A stretch of DNA of 64,000 nucleotides from contig NZ_BMMV01000011.1 of assembly GCF_014646115.1 (NCBI RefSeq), forward strand, positions 1 through 64,000. Direction: 5' to 3'. Both the position numbers and the translations under genes were made by a program. Shown one piece after another: positions 7,855 through 16,561 of the stretch. Source of the DNA: Streptomyces camponoticapitis. GTDB lineage: Bacteria; Actinomycetota; Actinomycetes; Streptomycetales; Streptomycetaceae. The notes under the pieces were generated by a model. That model worked only from the letters and a program-made list of their open reading frames with translations. It did no database searches and had not been told where the DNA came from. Every line of letters starts with the position of its first letter. Positions within the stretch are counted from its first letter, which is position 1.

Positions 7855-8990
7855 GTGAACGCCAACGCAGCAGAACGAGGCCCCCGCCGCAGAACCGTTG
7901 TGGCCGCCACCGCAGTCGTGGCGGCCGGCGCCGCCCTCGCCGCTCCGGGCGGCGCCTTCGCAGCCGGTACGGTGCCGGGCACAGGCACCGTACCGGCGTC
8001 CCCCGCACCCGCCCCCGGCACCCGCGAGACCGTCCTGCGCTCCCGTGAGCTGGAGGTCCGCGTCGACAGCGGCTTCCCGCGCGTCGTGTCGTACACCGAC
8101 CGCTCCACCCGCGCCGTCCTGCACGGGCGGAGCGCCCCCGTCACCGGCGTCCTCATCGACGGGGTGCCGCACACCCCGAAGGTCAGCACCCGGCCCGCCG
8201 GCCGCGACCGGGCCGCGTACACGCTCGCCTTCGACGGCGGTACCGAGATCGACGCCGAGATCACCGTCGACGGATGGCGCGTCGACTGGCGCGTCACCCG
8301 GATCGCGGACACCGAGGCCCTGCGCGTCGGAACCCTGGAACTGCCGGAACTCGCCCTGCTCTCCGTACGGAGCGACCAGAGCGGCGCGACCCTGCTCGCC
8401 GCCCGTGTCGAGATCGACAAGGCCAAGACCGGCGACACCCTCGTCGGCTCGACAACGTACGCGACGTGGGCGCGCGGCGATTGTCGCGTCCCGGCGCGCT
8501 GGTCTTCGAGGACTTCCAGCACGTCCCGCAGGGCTGGGGCGTCTTCGTCAAGGGCGACGCGGGCGGCGCCACCGACCCGCGCACCCATATCGCCCAGCGG
8601 CACGCGCCGTTCACCCAGCGCGGCTGGAACGGCAAGGCCGTCGACGACGTCGTCGACGGCACCGAATCGCTCAAGTCACGCGGCGAGAACGACGGGCTGG
8701 TGTACCGCACGGTGCCCCACACGGTCCGCTTCGAACCCGGCAGGCGCTACCGCGTCACCTACCGCTACGAGAACGAGAAGGCCGGCCAGTACGCCTGGAT
8801 CACGGCCGTGGACGGGCCGGGGGAGCGGGAGCTGTCGCGTACCGAGCTGCCCGTCGCCACCGAACCGACCGTCCTGAGCCACGAGTTCACCGCCCCGGAC
8901 GACGGCGAGGCGTGGGTCGGACTGCGCAAGGTGGGCGACGACGGCACGGCGGAGTTCGTGCTCGACGCCTTCGAGGTCCGCGAGGTGTAG
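7855..8990 (+). pseudogene. Internally deleted and frameshifted GH101 endo-alpha-N-acetylgalactosaminidase-like gene
   Basis: The 5' part (7855 to about 8480) encodes a Tat-like signal (GPRRRTVVAATAVVAAG) and about 190 residues resembling the N-terminal beta-sandwich of GH101 enzymes, up to STTYATWARGD. The 3' part, in another frame (about 8480-8990), encodes the C-terminal carbohydrate-binding region (PGALVFEDFQHVPQGWGVF through to a proper stop). The central catalytic barrel, normally several hundred residues, is absent, and the halves are out of frame at about 8477-8485. The GTG start at 7855 has a good AAGAGGAG site. No endoglycosidase activity is expected. The family assignment is from remembered Streptomyces GH101 architecture and is moderately sure; that the gene is broken is well supported by the frame change. 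Confidence 0.7.
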
Positions 8991-9035
8991 CGACTCGGCG
9001 CCGGGCGGGCCACGAGGCCCGTCCGGCACGGGCCG

Positions 9036-10787
9036 TCACGCCAGCCGTACGTGCCCCGCTCCCGCGCTCTCCAGCTCCAGCACCCACACCTCGTTGCGCC
9101 CCGCGCGCAGCACCGGCCCCGGCACGTACAGCGACTCCTGGGGGCCCACCGCCCAGTAGCGCCCCAGGCAGAAGCCGTTGACCCAGACGAAGCCGCGCGT
9201 CCAGCCCGGCAGCCGGAGCCGGGCGTCACCGGGCGCCACGACGTCGAACGAACCCCCGTACAGCCCCCGCGCCCCCGGCCAGGCCGGGGCGCGGAACGGG
9301 AGCGCGCCGACGGCCGCCGCGTCGTCGAAGGCGTCCAGCCGCAGCCCCCGCGCCCGTACCCCGTGCAGATACTGCCGCTCGTGCAGGAAACCGCCTGTGA
9401 TCCCCTTCGGCTCGCCCGTACGCGGCCCGTAGTTGACCCGTCCCAGCGACTCCACCCACGCCTCGACCACCGCGGGCCCGGCCACCGGCTCCGCCAGCAC
9501 CGGGTCCTCCTCACGCAGCACCCCGGCCCGGACCCCGTCGACCTGGACCACCGCCAGATCACGCAGCCCCGACAGCGTCAGCGGATACGGCCGCCGGGGA
9601 CCCGGCACCTCCACGAGGTAGCGCACCAGCCCCTGGTCCACGCCCAGTTCCTCGAACGACGGCGGCATCGGCGTCAGTGTCTCCGGCCCGCCGAGCGCGT
9701 CGATCACCTCGTCCAGCGGCACCCACGTCTCCGTCTCGACACGCGAGGGCCCGTCGCCCAGCACCGGGGGAGGGGGCGGCACGTCGGGCAGCGGCCCCTC
9801 CCGGTACTCCGCCAGGACCTCCCGGAACAGCCAGAACTTCTCGGTGGGCAGCCCCGCCTCGTCCACCGGCGCGTCGTAGTCGTACGACGTCACGTCCGGT
9901 TCCAGCGCGCCGTCGTGCAGCGCGCCCGCGCGATTGGCGCCCGCCCGGCCCGCGAAGTTCGTACCGCCGTGCGCCATGTAGATGTTCACCGACGCACCGC
10001 ACGCAAGGATCTCCCGCAGCGCCCCCGCCGCCTCCACCGGATCGCGCACCGCCGGCACACCGCCCCAGTGGTCGAACCAGCCGCACCAGAACTCCATGCA
10101 CATCAGCGGTCCCCCGGCCCGGTGCTCGCGCAGCGTCGCGAACGCGGACCGCGCCCCCGACCCGAAGTTCACCGTCGCCAGGACACCCGGCACCGAGCCG
10201 CCGGTCAGCATGTGGTCCTCCGGGCCGTCGGAGGTGAACAGCGGCACGTCGATTCCGCCGGTACGGAGCAGCGCGGCCAGAGTGGAGAGGTACGGCAGGT
10301 CGGAGCCGTAACTCCCGTACTCGTTCTCGACCTGCACCATGACCACCGGTCCGCCGCGCCCGGTCTGGCGGGAGACGACCTGCGGCAGGAGACGCCGGAA
10401 CCAGCGCTCCACGGGGCCCAGGAACTCCGGGTCGCCGGTCCGCACCCGCGCACCCACCGCCGCCGTCAGCCAGTGCGGCAGCCCTCCGTTGTCCCACTCC
10501 GCGCAGATGTACGGGCCCGGCCGCACGATCGCCCACAGCCCCGCCTCGTGGGCCGCGTCCAGGAACCGGCCCAGTGCCTCCACGTCGGTGAAGCGGCCGG
10601 GCGAGGGCTCGTGCAGATTCCACGGGACGTACGTCTCCACGCAGTTCAGGCCCATCGCGCGCAGCATCCGCAACCGGTGCGGCCACTGCTCCTCATGGAC
10701 CCGGAAGTAGTGCAGCGCCCCCGACAGGAGCCGCACCGGCCGGCCGTCCACCAGGAAATCCTTGTCACCTACAGTGAAATCGGCCAC
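9036..10787 (-). CDS. GH35 beta-galactosidase
   Basis: A 583-aa cytoplasmic glycoside hydrolase that should remove terminal beta-galactose. The N-terminal two thirds are the GH35 (beta/alpha)8 barrel: LLSGALHYFRVHEEQWPHRL near the start, VENEYGSYG with the proton donor Glu, and MCMEFWCGWFDHWG with the nucleophile Glu. The C-terminal third is the usual jelly-roll region, with WTRGFVWVNGFCLGRYW near the end. There is no signal peptide. The GTG start at 10787 follows GAAGGGCGG. It is transcribed away from the AraC-type gene and is the likely target of that regulator. Confidence 0.93.
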   Translation of the reverse strand: MADFTVGDKDFLVDGRPVRLLSGALHYFRVHEEQWPHRLRMLRAMGLNCVETYVPWNLHEPSPGRFTDVEALGRFLDAAHEAGLWAIVRPGPYICAEWDNGGLPHWLTAAVGARVRTGDPEFLGPVERWFRRLLPQVVSRQTGRGGPVVMVQVENEYGSYGSDLPYLSTLAALLRTGGIDVPLFTSDGPEDHMLTGGSVPGVLATVNFGSGARSAFATLREHRAGGPLMCMEFWCGWFDHWGGVPAVRDPVEAAGALREILACGASVNIYMAHGGTNFAGRAGANRAGALHDGALEPDVTSYDYDAPVDEAGLPTEKFWLFREVLAEYREGPLPDVPPPPPVLGDGPSRVETETWVPLDEVIDALGGPETLTPMPPSFEELGVDQGLVRYLVEVPGPRRPYPLTLSGLRDLAVVQVDGVRAGVLREEDPVLAEPVAGPAVVEAWVESLGRVNYGPRTGEPKGITGGFLHERQYLHGVRARGLRLDAFDDAAAVGALPFRAPAWPGARGLYGGSFDVVAPGDARLRLPGWTRGFVWVNGFCLGRYWAVGPQESLYVPGPVLRAGRNEVWVLELESAGAGHVRLA

Positions 10788-10846
10788 CGCCGCCGCCCTT
10801 CGCTCCGATCACGTGCCACGGCCACCCTCACCCCTGGTCAGGGACC

Positions 10847-10878
10847 GGTCCATGGACAAAGATCAGCGGTGCATGGAC
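10847..10878. promoter_or_regulatory. Direct-repeat candidate operator between the GH35 and AraC-type genes
   Basis: GGTCCATGGAC (10847-10857) and GGTGCATGGAC (10868-10878) are 11-bp direct repeats differing at one base and starting 21 bp apart, two turns of B-DNA. That is the usual arrangement of half-sites bound by an AraC-family dimer. They lie in the divergent intergenic region 10788-10971, nearer the galactosidase start. Confidence 0.5.
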
Positions 10879-10971
10879 GGACCGGGCGAACGGAGCCGAC
10901 CGGAACCGGTCGCGCGGACGAACCGGCCGGGCGCGGAGCCGACCGGACCGGCGGGAGAGGAGCGGAAGCGG

Positions 10972-11859
10972 ATGTACCACACCTGGATGCGGTACTTCAC
11001 CCCCAGCCCCGTCCACCACCGCCTCGGTCTGGTCTGTCTCGGCGTCGGCCTCCAGCACGGCCGGCTGCCCACGGTCGGCCCCCGCGTCCTCGATCACCAC
11101 GTCGCCGTCGTCGTCGGCGCGGGCAGCGGCTGGTACCGCGACCCGGAAGGCCGCCGGACCACCGTCACCGCGCCCGCGCTGCTCTGGCTGCTCCCCGGCG
11201 TACCGCACCACTACGGCGCCGACCCCGGGACCGGCTGGGACGAGAGCTTCGTCGACTTCACCGGCCCCGCCACCACCACGTACACCGAACTCGGCTACAT
11301 CCAGACCGACCGCCCCGTCGTGCCGCTCTCCGACGCGGCGCCCGCCCGCGCCGCCGTCGGCCGCATCGTCCGCGCCGCACGGCGCGACAACCCGCTCCTG
11401 GAGGTCGAGACGGGCGCGGCCGTCCATGAACTCCTCGTCGCCCTGCGCCGCGCCCGCGCCGACACCAACGCCGAGGGCGACCTCGTCCTCCAGGCCCTCG
11501 CCCGCGACGCCTTCCTGCCGCTCTCCGTCGCCGAACACGCGGCCCGGCACGGCATGACCCCCGCCGAACTGCGCGGCGCCGTCCGCAGGGGCGCCGGATG
11601 CAGCCCCAAGGACTATCTGCTGGGCATCAGACTCGGCCGCGCCAAGGAACTCCTCGCCGCCACCGAACTGCCCGTCGCAGCCGTCGCGCGCCGCGTCGGC
11701 TACGACGACCCGGCGTACTTCTCCCGGCTGTTCACCCGCCGGGTCGGCACCGCGCCGGTCCGCTTCCGCGAGCGCCAGGGCCGGACCGTCCCCGGCGGCT
11801 GGAGCGACCGCGTCCCGGACCCCGACCACCCACCGACGATCACCACACGCTCTCCTTGA
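10972..11859 (+). CDS. AraC-family transcriptional regulator
   Basis: A 295-aa regulator. The N-terminal about 150 residues form a cupin-like sensor domain (GSGWYRDPEGRRTTVTAPALLWLLPGVPHHYG). The C-terminal about 100 residues carry two helix-turn-helix units; the second includes LPVAAVARRVGYDDPAYFSRLFTRRVGTAPVRFR, the AraC signature. The frame is open further upstream, but ATG at 10972 follows GGGAGAGGAGCGG and starts MYHTWMRYFTP, typical of the family. Divergence from the GH35 gene suggests control of galactoside use by a sugar ligand. Confidence 0.9.
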   Translation: MYHTWMRYFTPSPVHHRLGLVCLGVGLQHGRLPTVGPRVLDHHVAVVVGAGSGWYRDPEGRRTTVTAPALLWLLPGVPHHYGADPGTGWDESFVDFTGPATTTYTELGYIQTDRPVVPLSDAAPARAAVGRIVRAARRDNPLLEVETGAAVHELLVALRRARADTNAEGDLVLQALARDAFLPLSVAEHAARHGMTPAELRGAVRRGAGCSPKDYLLGIRLGRAKELLAATELPVAAVARRVGYDDPAYFSRLFTRRVGTAPVRFRERQGRTVPGGWSDRVPDPDHPPTITTRSP

Positions 11860-11904
11860 GACGCCACCCCTGCCGGTGCCCCGCAGGACCTAAGCTTCCG
11901 CACC

Positions 11905-12252
11905 ATGACCACGAGCGACAACGGTGACAACGGCGGCATCGACCCGTCCGTCCAGGCCGAGCTGGACCGGCTCCGCGGGAGTATCGACAACATCGACGCG
12001 GCCGTCGTCCATATGCTGGCGGAACGGTTCAAATGCACCCAGCAGGTCGGCCTCCTCAAGGCCGCGCACCAGCTGCCGCCCGCCGACCCGGCCCGTGAAC
12101 AGCGGCAGATCATCCGGCTCCGGCAGCTCGCCGAGAGCGCCCGGCTCGACCCCGCGTTCGCCGAGAAGCTCCTCAACTTCATCATCGCCGAGGTGATCCG
12201 GCACCACGAGACCATCGCGGACAGCTCGGGGCGCACGGACGGCCCGGCCTGA
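11905..12252 (+). CDS. Chorismate mutase, AroQ type
   Basis: A 115-aa monofunctional, all-helical enzyme converting chorismate to prephenate for Phe and Tyr synthesis in the cytoplasm. Family features are LDRLRGSIDNIDAAVVHMLAERFK, in which the Arg and Asp line the active site, and the later PADPAREQRQIIRLRQLAE and LLNFIIAEVIRHHE. The length is typical of actinobacterial AroQ. No signal peptide is present. It starts 45 nt after the AraC-type gene and precedes pepN by 111 nt. The only link to the antibiotic cluster is that both draw on chorismate; they are 12 kb apart. Confidence 0.9.
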   Translation: MTTSDNGDNGGIDPSVQAELDRLRGSIDNIDAAVVHMLAERFKCTQQVGLLKAAHQLPPADPAREQRQIIRLRQLAESARLDPAFAEKLLNFIIAEVIRHHETIADSSGRTDGPA

Positions 12253-12363
12253 CCGACCGGTGACCCGCGGTACGGACACCGCGCTTCCGTGCCCCGCCCC
12301 GTGCGCTGACAGCGCAATCCCCACCCGCTGCGCGTTCCGACAGCCATCGGGCAGCATGTCCCC

Positions 12364-14862
12364 ATGTCCGTACTGACGCGCGACGAAGCGCAGACCCGTG
12401 CCCAGCTCATCGACGTCCACCGGTACACGGTCGCCCTCGACCTGACCACCGGCGACGAGACCTTCGAATCCCTTGCCGCCATCGAGTTCACCGCCCTCGC
12501 GGCCGGAGACACCTTCGTCGAGCTGAAGCCCGCACGACTGCGCTCCATCACCCTGGACGGACAGCCCCTGGACCCCGGCGCCCTCACCGAGAACCGGCTC
12601 GCGCTCACCGGCCTCGCCGAAGGCCGGCACGAACTGCGCGTCGAATCCACCATGCGCTACTCCCGCACCGGCGAGGGCATGCACCGCTTCACCGACCCCA
12701 CCGACGGCGAGACCTACGTCTACACCCAGATGTTCCTCGAAGACGTCCAGCGGATCTTCGCCGTCTTCGACCAGCCCGACCTCAAGGCCGTCTTCGATCT
12801 CACCGTCACCGCACCCGAAGGCTGGACCGTCCTCGGCAACGGCATCGCCACCGACGAGGGCGACGGCCGCTGGAGCCTCGCGCCGACCCCGCCCATCTCC
12901 ACCTACCTCGTGGCCGTCGCCGCCGGCCCCTGGCACTCGGTGCGCACCGAACACGCGGGCCTGCCCTTCGGGATCCACTGCCGGCGCTCGCTCGCGCCCC
13001 ATCTCGACACCGACGCCGACGAGATCCTCGCCATCACACGCGCCTGCTACGACCGCTACCACGTGAAGTTCAAGGAGCCGTACCCCTTCGACTCCTACGA
13101 CCAGGCCTTCGTCCCCGAGTTCAACATGGGCGCCATGGAGAACCCGGGCCTCGTCACCTTCCGCGACGAATTCGTCTACCGCTCCGCCGTCACCGACACC
13201 GAGCGGCAGACCAGGGCCATGGTCATCGCCCACGAGATGGCCCACATGTGGTTCGGCGACCTCGTCACGCTCACCTGGTGGGACGACATCTGGCTCAACG
13301 AGTCCTTCGCCGAGTACATGGGCTACCAGACCCTCACCGAGGCCACCCGCTACACCGACACCTGGGTCGCCTTCGGCATAGACCGCAAGGCCTGGGGTTA
13401 CGACGCCGACCAGCGGCCCTCCACCCACCCCGTCGCGCCCGACCCCGACGCCGTGCCCGACACCGCGTCCGCGATGCTCAACTTCGACGGCATCTCCTAC
13501 GCCAAGGGAGCCTCCGCGCTGCGCCAACTCGTCGCCTGGCTAGGTGAGACGGACTTCCTCGCCGGCATCAACACACACTTCGCCCGGCACAAGTTCGGCA
13601 ACGCCACCCTCGCCGACTTCATCGACTCCCTCGCGGCCTCCACCGACCGCGACGTCCACCGGTGGGCCGGGCAGTGGCTCCGTACGACCGGTGTCGACAC
13701 CCTCACGCCCACCGTCGACGGCGACGGTCCCGAGGCCGGCTGGACCCTCGACGTCGCCCAGGACGGCAGCCGCCCGCACCGTATCGCCGTCAGCACCTAC
13801 GACCGCGACCTCGTCGACCCCACCCGGCTCGCCCCGCGCGACCGCTTCGAGATCGACATCCCACAGCAGGACGGCCCCACCGTCCGCCCCGGCCGCCGCC
13901 CCGACCTGGTCGTCCTCAACGACGGCGACCTCGCCTACGCCAAGGTCCGCCTCGACGACCGCTCCTGGGCCACCGCCCTCGACTCCCTCTCCGCCATCCC
14001 CGACCCGCTCACCCGCACCGTCGTCTGGAACGCGGCCCGCGACATGGTCCGCGACGGCGAACTGGCCCCCACCGCCTACCTGGAGGCCGCGCGCACCCAC
14101 CTGCCCCACGAGTCCGATCTCGCGATCGTCCAAGGCGTACTCGGCTTCGCCGCCACCCAGATCGCCGACCGCTACCTGGGCCCCGACGACCGGCCCGGGG
14201 TCCTCGCCACCCTCACGACCATCTGCCGCGCCCTCATCCGCCGCACGGAGGACGGCAACGCGCCCGGTCTGCGCCTCACCGCCGTACGCCACTTCATCTC
14301 CGCGGCCACCCAGCCCGACGGCATCCAGGACTGGCTGGGCTCGGGCAGTGTCCCCGGCGGCCCCGAACTCGACCCCGAGCTGCGCTGGCGCATCCTCTAC
14401 CGCCTCGCGGTCCTCGGCGCCGTGGACGACGCCGCCATCGCCGAAGAACTCGCCCGCGACCTGAGCGCCACCGGCCAGGAGGGCGCCGCCCGCTGCCGGG
14501 CCGCCATCCCCGACGGCGAAGCCAAGGCCGCCGCCTGGGAACGGCTCTTCCTCGGCGACGACCTGTCCAACTACCTCTTCACCGCCACCGCACAGGGCTT
14601 CTGGCAGCCCGAACAGACCGACCTCGTACGCGAGTACGTCCCGCGCTTCTACAGCGACGCCGTCGAACTGGCCGCGCGCCGCGGCCCGGCCATCGCCGAA
14701 TTCGCCGGCCGCTACGCGTTCCCGCTGCACGCCGTGGACGAGGAGACGCTGCGCCTGGGCGAGGAATGCCTGGCCGGAGGGGACCTCCTGCCCGCGCTGC
14801 GCCGCAAGCTCGTCGACCAACTGGACGACCTGCGCCGCGCGCTGCGGGTGCGGGCCGGCTGA
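12364..14862 (+). CDS. pepN: Aminopeptidase N (M1 family zinc metallopeptidase)
   Basis: An 832-aa cytoplasmic enzyme removing N-terminal residues from peptides. The substrate motif GAMEN is at 256-260. The zinc site is His290-Glu291-x-x-His294 (HEMAH) with Glu313 in NESFAEY, the M1 pattern HExxH-x18-E. The long helical C-terminal domain is complete, and the length is near the actinobacterial norm of about 850 aa. It is followed by a strong inverted-repeat terminator. Confidence 0.95.
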   Translation: MSVLTRDEAQTRAQLIDVHRYTVALDLTTGDETFESLAAIEFTALAAGDTFVELKPARLRSITLDGQPLDPGALTENRLALTGLAEGRHELRVESTMRYSRTGEGMHRFTDPTDGETYVYTQMFLEDVQRIFAVFDQPDLKAVFDLTVTAPEGWTVLGNGIATDEGDGRWSLAPTPPISTYLVAVAAGPWHSVRTEHAGLPFGIHCRRSLAPHLDTDADEILAITRACYDRYHVKFKEPYPFDSYDQAFVPEFNMGAMENPGLVTFRDEFVYRSAVTDTERQTRAMVIAHEMAHMWFGDLVTLTWWDDIWLNESFAEYMGYQTLTEATRYTDTWVAFGIDRKAWGYDADQRPSTHPVAPDPDAVPDTASAMLNFDGISYAKGASALRQLVAWLGETDFLAGINTHFARHKFGNATLADFIDSLAASTDRDVHRWAGQWLRTTGVDTLTPTVDGDGPEAGWTLDVAQDGSRPHRIAVSTYDRDLVDPTRLAPRDRFEIDIPQQDGPTVRPGRRPDLVVLNDGDLAYAKVRLDDRSWATALDSLSAIPDPLTRTVVWNAARDMVRDGELAPTAYLEAARTHLPHESDLAIVQGVLGFAATQIADRYLGPDDRPGVLATLTTICRALIRRTEDGNAPGLRLTAVRHFISAATQPDGIQDWLGSGSVPGGPELDPELRWRILYRLAVLGAVDDAAIAEELARDLSATGQEGAARCRAAIPDGEAKAAAWERLFLGDDLSNYLFTATAQGFWQPEQTDLVREYVPRFYSDAVELAARRGPAIAEFAGRYAFPLHAVDEETLRLGEECLAGGDLLPALRRKLVDQLDDLRRALRVRAG

Positions 14863-14876
14863 CGGCGCCGTCTTAC

Positions 14877-14908
14877 GTAAGGAGGACGGGCCGGCCCGTC
14901 CTCCTTAC
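14877..14908. terminator. Perfect 32-nt inverted repeat after pepN
   Basis: GTAAGGAGGACGGGCC is followed directly by its exact reverse complement. It lies 15 nt after the pepN stop and is the likely terminator. The stretch 14909-15051 before the hydroxylase gene shows no iron box or clear promoter by eye. Confidence 0.75.
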
Positions 14909-15051
14909 GAAAGACAGCTCTCCACGACGACGCACTCTCCTTCAGCGCACACCGCTACCCGCGCCGGGTTCGGATCGTTGTGCACCGTGGGCACCACCCG
15001 ACCGACCCCGGACCCCTGGTGTATCTGGCCCACGCGCCGTGAAGGACCTCC

Positions 15052-16464
15052 ATGACCGACCTGTCAGCAGACGATCACGACCAGCCGCACGACCTGGTCG
15101 GCATCGGCATCGGACCGTTCAACCTCTCCCTCGCCGCGCTCGCCGACGGCGTCCACGGAGGCCTCGCCGCCACCTTCTTCGACCAGCGCCCCGCCTTCCA
15201 CTGGCATCCCGGGCTGCTCCTCGACGGCACCACCCTCCAGGTGCCCTTCCTGGCGGACCTGGTGACCCTCGTCGACCCGTCGAGCCCCTGGTCCTTCCTG
15301 AGTTACCTCAGGGCCCGCGACCGGCTCTACCCGTTCTACCTCGCCGAGCGCTTCCACATCCAGCGCGCCGAGTACGACGCCTACTGCCGCTGGGTCAGCG
15401 AACAGCTCCCCGGCCTCCACTTCGGCCACCAGGTCGACGCCGTCCGCTGGAACGCCGAACGCGCCGTCTTCGAGGTCGACTTCACCCAGCTCGACGGGGA
15501 CGGCGAGGTCGAGGCACTCGGCCGCGCCTACACCCGTAACGTCGCGCTCGGGGTCGGCACCGAGCCGTACGTCCCCGAACCGCTCAAGCTCCTCGCCGAC
15601 ACTCCCGCCGTCCCCGTGATCCACTCGGCCGACTACCTCGCCCACCGCGAACGGATCCTCGCGGCGGAGCACATCACGGTCGTCGGCTCCGGGCAGTCCG
15701 GCGCCGAGGTCTTCCTCGACCTGCTGCGCGCCCGCCCCGCCGGCGCCGAGAAGCTCCACTGGCTGGCCCGCACCGAGGCCTTCGCGCCCATGGAGTACTC
15801 CAAGCTCGGCCTGGAGCAGTTCACCCCCGACTACACCAGCTACTTCCACGCCCTGCCCGAACACGTACGCGACGAACTCGTCCCTCGCCAGTGGCAGCTG
15901 CACAAGGGCATCGACGCCGGCACCATCGCGGCCATCCACGACGAGCTCTACAGCCGTACGCTGCGCGGCGGCTGGCCCGACGCCGTCCTGACCCCCGGCG
16001 TCCTCGTCCGTACGGCGGGACGCGTCGGCGCCACCCGCCTCGAACTCCATCTGGAACACGCCCAGCAGTCCGGGCGCTCCCGGCTCACCACCGACGCCGT
16101 CGTCCTCGCCACCGGCTACCGGGAGCGCCCGCTCGGCCCGCTGCTCGCCGGACTCGAACCGTACTTGCGCCTCGACAACTCCCAGCGCCCGCGTGTCGAT
16201 GCCCGGTACCGGCTGATGCTCGACCCGTCGGTGACCGGTTCGGTGTACGTACAGAACGCGGAACGGCACACGCACGGTGTCGGCACCCCCGACCTCGGAC
16301 TCGCCGCCTGGCGCAGCGCGACGATCCTCAACTCCCTCACCGGCACCGAGCCCTACCCGCTGCCGCGCCGCACCGCCTTCACCAGCTTCGGCCTCGACGG
16401 ACAGGAAAGGCACCGGCAGGTGCCGGCGCCCAGGGGTCTCGTGCCGCTCTCCGAGATGCGCTGA
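15052..16464 (+). CDS. FAD/NADPH-dependent amino-acid or diamine N-hydroxylase (siderophore-type)
   Basis: A 470-aa flavoprotein of the SidA/IucD/PvdA family, which hydroxylates the side-chain amine of ornithine, lysine or cadaverine to supply hydroxamate iron ligands. Motifs: FAD-binding GIGIGPFNLSLAA near residue 20, NADPH-binding VGSGQSGAEVF near residue 205, and the late VVLATGYRERPL. The overall sequence is close to IucD or DesB-type enzymes. No siderophore synthetase, acyltransferase or transporter adjoins it, so substrate and product are unknown. It starts from ATG at 15052 after AAGGACCTCC. Confidence 0.88.
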   Translation: MTDLSADDHDQPHDLVGIGIGPFNLSLAALADGVHGGLAATFFDQRPAFHWHPGLLLDGTTLQVPFLADLVTLVDPSSPWSFLSYLRARDRLYPFYLAERFHIQRAEYDAYCRWVSEQLPGLHFGHQVDAVRWNAERAVFEVDFTQLDGDGEVEALGRAYTRNVALGVGTEPYVPEPLKLLADTPAVPVIHSADYLAHRERILAAEHITVVGSGQSGAEVFLDLLRARPAGAEKLHWLARTEAFAPMEYSKLGLEQFTPDYTSYFHALPEHVRDELVPRQWQLHKGIDAGTIAAIHDELYSRTLRGGWPDAVLTPGVLVRTAGRVGATRLELHLEHAQQSGRSRLTTDAVVLATGYRERPLGPLLAGLEPYLRLDNSQRPRVDARYRLMLDPSVTGSVYVQNAERHTHGVGTPDLGLAAWRSATILNSLTGTEPYPLPRRTAFTSFGLDGQERHRQVPAPRGLVPLSEMR

Positions 16465-16561
16465 CGCCGGGCGCCGGAGCCACGCGCCGGCGCCCACGAA
16501 GGGGTGCGCCGGCGTGGTACCGAGGGGACGGCACCACGCCGGCGCTTCATCGCGCGACGAG

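Noticed and set aside
9051..11429. 792-aa plus-strand frame across the GH35 gene and the AraC gene
   Set aside because: Antisense to a well-supported GH35 enzyme and out of frame with the AraC protein; low-complexity Arg/His/Pro translation.
14909..15051. Iron-regulator box upstream of the N-hydroxylase
   Set aside because: No TTAGGTTAGGCTCACCTAA-like palindrome can be seen; only GC-rich spacer.
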